NCBI RefSeq assembly: GCF_021730395.1 | Contig: NW_026463168.1 | Span: forward strand, 1 to 64,000 | Direction: 5' to 3' | DNA from: Mercenaria mercenaria | Lineage: Eukaryota > Mollusca > Bivalvia > Venerida > Veneridae | DNA: 64,000 nt | Part shown: positions 54,861 through 64,000 of the stretch, one piece after another | Position numbering within the stretch: the first letter of the stretch is position 1 | Layout: each line of letters starts with the position of its first letter | Notes under the pieces: generated by a model | The model's database searches: none | What the model was told of the DNA's origin: nothing | Seen by the model: only the letters and a program-made list of their open reading frames with translations | Position numbers and translations under genes: made by a program

Positions 54861-55994
54861 TTCTATTTTATTAACTGATGACTCAAAATGTCTCTTTACA
54901 TAAGCGATTTAAGTTAAGCAAGTTATATCAACTATTGGCATTTAAAGCACAGTTGTGACGTTATCTTTTGTTAGTTTTGTCCATTATGTAGACGATTATT
55001 TTACTATAACTATCCATTATTAACCTGTAACTGTCCATTCTTAAAATTATGGATACTTTTAAGAATGGTCAGTTAGCAGATAATGGATGTGTATAGTAAC
55101 AACCTTGTGCGTTACGAGGTGCGAGTATTAGAAGAATTGAAAAGAATTGAAATATAAACTGCAACGTTTTACAGAAATTATAGCTGGAAAAAAAAATTCT
55201 AAAGGGGAAACGTATAACTTAAGACAAAATCGACCCTAAAATGATCAGAAAAGTTAAAATCAAAAACTAGGCCAAAGCTAGGTACAGAAAATTAGTCTGA
55301 ATCTTCAACTGTTAAAACATAGTAAAATAGTCTTTGTTTATTGCGATCCCTAAATTGCCCCAGAAGAAAACCGCAGAAATGCATTTGGTATGGCATTTTC
55401 GGTCGAAAACAGCTGAAAATAGGCAAGTACTTAACGCACAAAAATATATTTAAGTTCCTTTTATTTTTTGAAATGCAGCAGACCTATCTTTCTCATGCAG
55501 TGTGCGTAAAACATGTTAAAAGATTTTGTTATAACAGACTTTCATTGAACTCCTACCAGGAAATGCGTAAGTTCATCGTTCTAATACAAAATAATAATAA
55601 TAATAATAAAACATTCCCTAGAGTTTTACTATACGTTTCAGTATTACGAGACAATTCGACCTTTTTGACCTCATTATAACGATATTACTTTCTTTTAATA
55701 ACGATACTACATAATAGCGAAATATTTTCTCGTTAAAACGAGATAGGAAGTTGTCATAACGAGGAAAGATCTCATAGTTGTGATGTGAAAATTAAGTAAT
55801 CTTATTTTTTCCAAATGTTGTAGTTTGGAGATTGCTGTCAAAATTCCATATGTAACAAATGCATTGTCACTGTACATAGTTTCACGACTCTAGGTGAAAT
55901 ATTTTTAAGATATATCCAATAAATCTTTTACGTTTATTTTTCAAGTCAGGGACCGTATCTGGTCAGGCGGAGTGAAATCACAAACAGTACACCT
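54861..55994. other. No supported gene
   Basis: Contains TTAAGAATGGTCAGTTAGCA and CTGTCCATTCTTAAAATTAT near 55030-55070, a small foldback. A 112-codon plus-strand frame (55341-55679) with an asparagine repeat is not recognised. Short blocks with CGTTATAACGAGA-like repeats occur near 55650-55770. Confidence 0.35.
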
Positions 55995-56416
55995 GGGCCG
56001 TATTCATAAAGCATCTTAAGTATAAGTTTTGACTTAAGTTGAAGATTTTACTTAAGTTTGTGGTGATTTCAGCTTAAGTCTAAGTAAAAAACTTAAGTCC
56101 TATTCATAAAACAGCTTAAACTTAAGATACGTAAGAAATGACTTAAGTCAGAAAACAAAAAGGCGTCGTGAGTACGATTAAAGTGTTGTTTTTCAGATAA
56201 AAGCACTTTAAACATAATTGTGCATGTTGTATCTGTCAGAAATTAATGTTGCTTTTTCTAATGTTTTCGTCCACAATAAAAGCCAAGAATTACTTATTAA
56301 GTTGTTTTCTGAATAACAAATACACTTAAGTAAAATAAATTTCTTACTTAAGTAATACTTAAGTAAATAATCAATTTCTTATACTTATACTTAAGATTCT
56401 TTATGAATACGGCCCC
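55995..56416. mobile_element. MITE with GGGCCGTATTCATAAAG ends
   Basis: GGGCCGTATTCATAAAGCAT plus CTTAAGTATAAG at the left is inverted at the right (CTTATACTTAAGATTCTTTA plus TGAATACGGCCC). The interior repeats ACTTAAGT many times, and part of the end (TATTCATAAAACAGCTTAA) is repeated at 56100. Confidence 0.8.
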
Positions 56417-56689
56417 TGGTGTTTCATGTCCCTCGCTTGAAGATAAAGATACGTGCGAAACAAACTTTTATACAATTTCATGATATATTTTTGACTTAGT
56501 CAAGGCCATAACTTTGGTAGGCTAAATTAAATCTCTAACTAAACCTCAGGTGCACAACTCAACAATCTGAATAATTTTCCTGTAATGTTTCATAATCCCA
56601 GGTCAAAATACTTTTTGAGATACATGCAACATAAATTTTAAAAGGAAAGGCAATGTTGTTCTTATGTTAATTCCATCAGCTAGGGTTTC

Positions 56690-57065
56690 TTTAATCATTA
56701 AAAGAATTGAAAGAATTTTTAAAATCGGCTAAGTAATACGCAAGTTATGAGCATTTAAATAATTGATGAAAATGGCGGCCATTTTGTATCCATGGCAACA
56801 AAAAAACAAAATAGCGGATTTATTAAATTTCTAGATACATATTTGAACTGTATTTACTTATTTCTGTTAAACTAATGCTCTACTTTTTCCAGCTATGATG
56901 AAAGAAACTATTATGTTTTAAACCTTACATTTCAGAAACATATAAAATAGTCTTTTTAAAAGGTTATTTGCTAAATAAAGAATTCAGCAGAGTGTAAATG
57001 ACGTCATAAACACACTAAAATGGCTGTCTCAGCCATTTTCTTAAATTTCAAACTGCCATACCTTC
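56690..57065 (-). repeat. Interspersed repeat, inverted partner of 8150-8510
   Basis: See the partner: shared blocks in reverse complement include AAGAATTTTTAAAATCGGCT, GCGGATTTATTAAATTTCTA and ATTTGCTAAATAAAGAATTC. A GACAGACGGACGGGCAAGGG tail at 57280 belongs to a neighbouring GGAC-type repeat. Confidence 0.65.
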
Positions 57066-58070
57066 TTCAATAGTGGTCCAATTTTAAAAAGAATGGCTTT
57101 CATGTACAATTAACTCATTGTCAGGCATTCCTTGCACATTTTATACACATTTTTTACAAAATCTGGTCTGGCTGTGTGAGATCCAAATTAAAAACCCATG
57201 TGCATAACTTCACCTCATGCTGAATAACAGTCCTGTGAGGTTTGACTAATGGTCAAATAATTTTTTTGAGATATGCTTGGGACTGACAGACGGACGGGCA
57301 AGGGCAGCTCTAAGATCTCCTTGCCAATCAAAAAAAAATCTGTTGCAGAAAGTTCAAAACAAGCAGTAAGATTTTCCTTCTAACATATTAAAAACAGAGT
57401 TTCATTAGAAGACTTAAAACTGAATTAAATTTTATTTTCATAAACTGACATTTGTGTATGTATATAGAACAACATGTGATAAAACATCCTTTTCTGGGAT
57501 TGTCTGTTTCATTGTTTGATTCTAAATGCAGAGTAATATTTGAAAAATATACATACATTTCAGAATGTCGCTTCTTGGACCAGTCATCATTATATTAACT
57601 TTGACTTACATAAAACTGCAAACTCAGAACAGACAAAGCATGGACAACTACTGACGCACCTATCATAAGGCCAAGTTAGATTAAAGTTTTGTAAAGGCAC
57701 TTCAAATTATTCAAATGAATCAAAAATGTATCGAAACGTTTCTCAGAATGAGCACAGAATATCATCAATATTCAAAACTTTGAATCACAGTAAACCTGTA
57801 TGTGCAATTTAGTTTTAGCTCCGACTGACTTGTTTTTTTTGTTTAGTGTAGATACACAAACCAATGCATTGTGTTTTACCTGAAAGAGGACACTGACACA
57901 GAAATTCATAATCTCATCAAAACCTTGACTTTTTCGTGAGGACCATATTTTAAGTCAGAGAAAACCCTCAAGCTATCCATTATGTGAAAGAATGGACAAT
58001 CTCGGCGGCGCGTTCCGCCTCGAATTGTCCATTCTTTCATACAATGGACAGTTTTCGTCTTTTCTCTTCA

Positions 58071-59756
58071 GCAAGTTCAAAGGGGGTGCATATTGCTACA
58101 TTAACAGTTCATGCAGAAATGAGGAAGGGGTGCATATTTAAGAAATTGATGGTGGGAAGATAAAAACATATTCTTAAATTGATATAATACTTGTGGACAC
58201 CAGTAATATTCAGTACTTTGTGGATAAGTATGCGGTACTATGAATGTAACAAGAAAACAGGTCTTTGTGAAAGTTCATTCAACACAAAATATTACGCTTT
58301 TGTATAATGAAAAAACAGGTTTTTTACAATACCATTATTACAAATAATGTTGCAGGGATGAGTTTTCTTTCTAACACACCAGGTTTGCTTAAACATGTAA
58401 AAATTTAACGCCCCGTCATCTCAACTCGGGATGGAAGCCATCTTTCTCATTGATAAAAATGTAAACAAAAAAATGGAAGTGGGATTAGCATTACAAGGGC
58501 ATAACATGACATTCTACACGATGAATACCTTAGTACAAATATCTAAGATGCTACACAGGTCTGGTTGGTTAAATGCATAACGTTGATCACTTAAAATTGA
58601 TCTTGAAAAGGTGGTTAATTTTAGTTTATTTACATGGTGTTTAATTTTCCCACGACTTCTCGGCGATTCACTGCAAAATGTATTACCGCGCTGCACGAAC
58701 GGTAACTCTAATAATCAACGGGAGACAACTTAGGTGTCAGCACATGTATGATTTTTTAAAAAAAACTGTCGATGTTTATAATTTCTTATCAAATAACGAA
58801 TCCTTTCCAGAAAATTTGTATTTAAAATCTGAAAATTATTAATTTCTATGGACATTTATCTAAAAATATTACTTACAGTGGACTATTTTACGAATAGAAC
58901 TCATTTCCGCTTTCAGTTGTGAGGCACTTCCGTTCTATATTTTGACAACAATGACAAAACACAAAATGAATTATTAAAGTCACATATAAACCGACTGCTA
59001 CTCAGATCAGTGTAAGTGTAGTTGTTATTACAACATCATACTTGTTCATTACATAATGAGATAAAGTTTTTATTGAACTGCATTATCAATTTAGGATTTG
59101 GGCCCGTAACAGTTAGAGTACCCCCTTTTTGAAGAGTATTCAATTCCTACCATAAACCTACTATGACTGCAATTTTCAGAGGTGTGTGTGTGGGGGGAGA
59201 GGGGGGGGGGGAGGGGGCGAGGAGCGTAGGTTCAAGCCCAGCTGGGACCAAATTTCTTTTCCATATTTTCCTTTTTTCTAGTAAGGTTTTACTTCTTTCA
59301 AGAATTATTATGGATGTATTGTACAAAAGTGGAAAATTTTCATTTTATAAGCGATTTCTTGCTGTTCGAAATGAATTTACCTCTGAATCAGGAGGGGTAG
59401 AGTTAGACATCTTTAAAAATACTGAGTTACATGCGGTAGAAGTTCTCCATTTTGCCTTCGTTCTTTAGATTACATATTGTGAAAGAAATGCAGGTAGGTT
59501 CTACTTCTGCCCCAAGGTTATTTTTGAATGAAGTGAGCAAAATTCAAAACAGACCCACAGGATTCGACCTTAATTTTTCAGTGTTGGAGTTAGAATTCTG
59601 TCTCATTAAATCTGTTTACTTGAGGCATCCTAGAAAAAAAATCATATTTACAGTTTTATTTTGTGTTTTATAATTGCTTAACAATAGTTTGATGTTTCTT
59701 TTATCAAAACTAATGCAGTAATGAATTCTCTGCAAACGGTTTAGATAGTGGCCATC
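58071..59756. other. No supported gene
   Basis: Interior of the inverted-arm structure. A G-rich run at 59190-59222 makes a glycine-rich chance frame. No domain recognised. Confidence 0.4.
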
Positions 59757-59940
59757 ACATTGAAATTTGTCTCTACTTGAGCTTGCGGAAATACCATAAA
59801 TTATACAAAATTTACAAAAAAAACAGCACAGTAAAAGTTGTTAAAAATTTGCAACACAGTGTGAAACATGGTCAACTTTAAGAATATACCAAGCAGATGC
59901 CATTTTTTAAACATTACTATTATGGGTCCAATACCTTAAT
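59757..59940 (+). repeat. 180 bp interspersed repeat, second copy
   Basis: Direct repeat of 51856-52035. Confidence 0.75.
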
Positions 59941-60401
59941 TACGTTTAGATGGTATTGCATTTACAACTTGTCTGACCCCGTTTTTCGCGTGAATGACAG
60001 CAGTCTCGTGCAACTCGTGCAAACAGAGTTATGAAAAGTATGGTGGAGAATCCAAGGACACATTATAAATGGTATTAAAGTGAGGATAATTGTATATTCA
60101 TTAGGTTTGATCATTTACATTCCTGCTGTGTATTAGTAAGTTTTGTGAATGACATAAGAAAGTTACTTACTGCACTTATACACATTAATTCGACCTCTCA
60201 ACCAAATTTCAAACCTTATTTTAAGGATTTTTAAGACAATACATTTTCAAAAGTTTGTTGAATGTGTTTTGATATTTAAGTGCATTGTAGTTCATGAATA
60301 CCAAGTTAAGTTGAAATTTAATAATGGAACTATTTCTAGGGCCTTATTGCAAGCCACACGACTTCTGTAACAATAAATGTTTAATGTATTGAGGCCTGAA
60401 A

Positions 60402-60722
60402 AATTCTTTGTTTCCGGTAACATGTTAAAAAACTAGGGTAGGTAGATCGGAATTTTTTTTGGATTTTTTTTATTAAGGGAGACTTTTCAGAAAATATTTT
60501 TGATATTTTTGTGTCAAAAAATGAATACAAACAAGGGCGGTATGCCTTAAGAGCATCAGTAAGTTGATTTTTAACATCACTGGGCATGCATGTTTAAAGC
60601 ATAAATAGTTTTTTGTTAAAAAGTTGAAAAAAATATTCTCCAACTAATCCTTTCCTAAGCAAAAACATTTAGGGTCGGGCCAAAAATTTAGGGTAGGTCT
60701 TGATACCGGAAACAAACAATTT
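60402..60722. mobile_element. MITE with TTGTTTCCGGTA ends
   Basis: TTCTTTGTTTCCGGTA at the left and TACCGGAAACAAACAA at the right are inverted, about 320 bp apart. Interior motifs TAGGGTAGGTAG and TTTAGGGTAGGTCTTG repeat near both ends. Confidence 0.65.
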
Positions 60723-61735
60723 TTTTTTACGCCTAAGGGGAATATACTCTTTTAGTTTTTGAATGTGGCCTTCCTTGACCTCCATATATTTTCATATGCC
60801 AACTTTGTAAAAAAACAACTAAATACTGTGTGTTTTAGCTTACATATGCAAAATGATAATAAAGACAGTGAACTCATTTCACCATTTTTTCTTTAAATTA
60901 GAATCTGTAGGATATTGATAAATGTTTGGACAAGGTAAGCCCTATTATTTTCGCACACACACAAAAAAAAAATTGATGACTTTGAATGTACACAATAACT
61001 GGAATGTAATTCAACAATAACTTTCTTCTTTGAGTTTTTTTTTTAATTTTTTTATTATATTGAGCAATGCTTTGTGTACTAATAACAGTTGAAACAGTAT
61101 CCATTTCATGTACCAAAGCTTAGAACTTTCTTGCAGATAAATTTTATCATACCCCACCCACTTTTTTCTAATTTCAAAGTCTTCGTCCACTTAAATGGTA
61201 TATATATAATATAGTATAACAAGTATTTGAATAATCATGTAAAGGAGAAAAGCCGAATATTGTCCATTATGTGAAATAATGGGCAAATCGAGGCGCAACG
61301 CGCCGATACTGTCAATTCTTTTGCATAATGGATAGTTTTAGGCTTTTCTCTGACTTAAAACACGGTCCTCACGAAAAAGTCAAGATTGTCGTGATATTAC
61401 ATAATGTCTCTAATAGTGTCCTCTTTGAGGAAAAGACGATTCATTGATTTGTGCCTCTGTGCTAATTAAACATTCCTAGTCAAATGGAGTTTAGTTAAGA
61501 TGACTGATACAAATCTTTATTGCAATTAAAAGTTTTTTAAAATCATTAGTGATATTCAGTGCTGATTCTTAGGATATTTTCGATGATATCTCGTTAAATG
61601 TCATATTTATTCATGATTTAAAATACGTTTAGGAAAAGTACAATTTAACTTGGCCGTATGATGCATGTATCAATAGTTGTCCATGCTTTGTTCGTGTTGA
61701 GTTTGCAGTTTTATATAAATCAAGTAATTTAAAAG

Positions 61736-63244
61736 TTATTTAACAAATTTCATCCATGCGTCGGCGTCCGCGTCGGTGTCTCGATTTGGTTAAGTTTTTG
61801 TATGTAAGCTGGCATCTCAGAAACCACTTGTGTAAATGGATTGAAACTTCACACACTTATTCACTGTGCAAAAATTGACTTACACTGCACAGTTTTCATA
61901 ACTCTATTTTGCTTTTGTATAAAAAATTATGAATGTGAAGGATATGGGAAAGAATGGAATATTTGTAGCTATTTTGAGCGAAGCGAACATATGTTTGTTG
62001 AATAATTCTAGATATTCTTTTACTGAGGCCTACCATAAGATTTTATTGTAAACCGACTATGGCTAGGAGGATGCACTGAGATATGTTAAATATTGGAACA
62101 TGACTTTTGAGACCGAAGCAAGCAAAATTATTTTCAGAAATCCCGAAAATAAGCCGCGGCTTATTTTAAATTTTCGTAAGGATTTGGTGGCTTATTGTCG
62201 AGACCGGCTTATTTTTGAGTCCGGCGAACTTTTGAGTACATATATTCAGTAACGAAGTAAATACTTTGATATGGATGTCATATATTAAGCTTTTTAGTAA
62301 AAACATCGACGTCGGTAAATACTTCTACTTCAGACATACCAGTTTTGTTACAATATATTACAATTTCTTCACGAAAATAATGCGATGCTTACAGATAACT
62401 ACCCATTAAAAAGTTTTGTCTGGCCTTACAAACAAATACACCCATGATTTAATCTGCCAGCGGGTATGAATAACTTACACAATAAGTGATAAACATAGGG
62501 TATGAATTAATTACACAATAGGTGTTAAACACTGCACTGTGTTATAAAGACCGGTCATGTTAATCAGTGGAACTGACGTGACAAGAAGCATTTAGACCAC
62601 GATAATCCGTAAATAGCCAATTGCAAAGCAGACTTGTACCCGTCTATATTTCATATATAACAATAGCGTTGTATATATATCGGGGGAAACTTGGGCAAAA
62701 AACGCGTGAATTTCGTATCAGTTTACCATCTAACAATACAGGCTAACGCGTGAGTTAAATGACCTTGCAATATTCTCACCAGTTATCAATGGGTTAAAAA
62801 TATTTTACTGACAAGGAGGTAAATTCAGTTGACAACGTCTAAATATTAATATCGTAAAAATGACCCCATGTTATTGGATATCAATAAAACTGAATTACAA
62901 TAAACTACATATTTGTAGTGTAGAACCAACTGGGTAAAAACGTAATTTATACATTCAGTGAAACGTTTCCAACAGTTGTAACTTTTTATGTTCACTTGTT
63001 ATAATTTAAAAATAGACATATCAGCACGATCCCTACATTTGCAATCAACTGTATCCAGTTGTTCGAAACTTTAACAGGCGATTGAGTTAACGGTCGATTA
63101 ATTTTATCAGTAGATTTCGACAGTTTAGAAAACTTAGAAAATCAAATGTACTTGTTAAGGATTATAAACACTAAATCATCTTTACAGTAAAATTAAAACA
63201 TCATACTAGTGTTTTCCACCCACCAAGACTAGTACCTTGAATAG
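61736..63244. other. No gene seen
   Basis: A GCGTCGGCGTCCGCGTCGGT passage at 61758 resembles the inside of the element at 36712. Otherwise AT-rich with nothing recognised. Confidence 0.4.
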
Positions 63245-63443
63245 ATAGCGGTTAGTTTAACAGCTTAATGCAGTGGTCGTGGGTTCGAGCATCATTGATC
63301 ACGACCATGACTTCTCATATAACCCCAGTACTGGTTTTCATAGAAAACGGACTCGAGAGTGGTTACAAGAAGTGAGCTTAAAGCTTTCATCAAAATCGAG
63401 CTAAAACAAATTAGTATAAACTAAACTAAACTAAACTAAATTA
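63245..63443 (+). mobile_element. tRNA-derived SINE copy
   Basis: Worn tRNA-like head with GTGGTCGTGGGTTCGAGC (B box), then CATGACTTCTCATATAACCC, GGACTCGAGAGTGGTTACAA, AGCTTTCATCAAAATCGAGC, and a tail of (AACTA)n from about 63411. Same family as 14468-14625. Confidence 0.75.
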
Positions 63444-64000
63444 CAGCCCGTTAAAGTTTCGAACAACTTGGCCCAGTTACAAAGTAGAACAACTACATCA
63501 TTCTTACAAGAAGGGCACGATATAGTAAAAGGTGTTCGTAGTCCTACGAGCATCTACGCACTAACTATATCCTGATAAACAAAATAACTAAATAACTAAA
63601 TAACTAACTAACTAACTAAATAAATGAATAGATAAATAAACATTTTTTTAACCAACATGTTTACCTCCGATTTGCAGTCAGCCATTTTTTGTAGTTTCGG
63701 AACCTGGCTATCTTCTTAAATCAACGTATCTGTCATCGTGTTTCGCCAACATGCAAACTCCTCACAAAAACTAATTGTTCAGCATGCAGCTCAATTTTGA
63801 GTATTTTTGAGAAATCCATATGAAACGTTTTAGCATTTGTGATTGCAAATGACTCAAAGTGTTAATGAACGTTAAATCTTAGTAAATCTGGTATTTAGGT
63901 AAAACTGAATTTATACAAATAACCTGCATTCTTTCATATGCCCTACTGACAAATAAGCGCTAACGGTACAAAGATATTACCACTCTTATAAAAACACGTT
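63444..64000. other. No gene seen; (ACTAAATA)n microsatellite
   Basis: 63580-63640 is a run of AACTAAAT/AACTAACT/AAATAAAT units. Remaining sequence is AT-rich without recognisable genes. Confidence 0.45.

Larger units (their letters stand above)
57600..61735. mobile_element. Possible element with inverted arms of about 480 bp
   Basis: 57600-58070 is matched, imperfectly, by the reverse complement of 61243-61735. Shared landmarks in order are AAAACTGCAAACTC, ACAAAGCATGGACAACTA, GGCCAAGTTA, GAGGACACT, TTGACTTTTTCGTGAGGACC, TTTTAAGTCAGAGAAAA and a foldback GTCCATTATGTGAAA..GCGCC..TTTCA.A.AATGGAC. The interior (3.2 kb) has no transposase and includes a MITE (60402-60722) and a copy of the 180 bp repeat (59757-59940). 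It could be one element with long terminal repeats or two copies of a 480 bp element in opposite orientation. Confidence 0.5.

Overview
The window looks like a piece of a bivalve mollusc chromosome, probably a heterodont clam. It is AT-rich, intron- and repeat-dominated eukaryotic DNA. It carries a tRNA-derived SINE with a RUDI/V-SINE-like body, many repeat elements with nucleosome-length internal repeats and GGAC-rich tails, and a Polinton with a capsid gene of the type common in invertebrate genomes. The species is an inference.

The only convincing host gene is a plexin-like gene on the plus strand. Two exons of its sema domain lie at 10538-10747 and 20033-20164, joined in phase 0 across a 9.3 kb intron. 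I found no further exon. If the gene continues to the right, everything downstream, including the Polinton, would sit in its introns.

1-10 kb holds a decayed DNA transposon (811-5683) with transposase-like exons, a DUF6589-type transposon remnant (5783-6386, minus), a SINE and a short minisatellite. 10.7-29 kb is packed with repeat elements built from 145, 157 or about 163 bp units. One of them (about 25656-28545) is inserted in a SINE. 29138-30499 is a DNA transposon with target duplications that contains a 5'-truncated LINE.

30694-50550 is a Polinton (Maverick) with 0.7 kb inverted terminal repeats and an imperfect 6 bp target duplication. The left arm carries the packaging ATPase and two small genes on the plus strand, then the protease, major capsid protein and a small basic protein on the minus strand. 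The right arm carries, on the minus strand, a jelly-roll-like minor capsid protein, a small basic protein, a gene resembling TATA-binding protein (TBP) and a chromodomain integrase. About 9.5 kb of unrelated repeats fills the middle, and no protein-primed DNA polymerase is visible. The element is a fossil: ATPase, capsid and integrase frames look whole, several other genes do not. The terminal repeats are still about 95% alike by eye over the outer 340 bp, so it is not very old.

The most unusual observation is the TBP-like gene, combined with a TATAAAAG box facing inward in each terminal repeat. 50.6-64 kb is gene-poor sequence with several MITEs, an element or repeat pair with inverted arms of about 480 bp (57.6-61.7 kb), and a SINE near the end.
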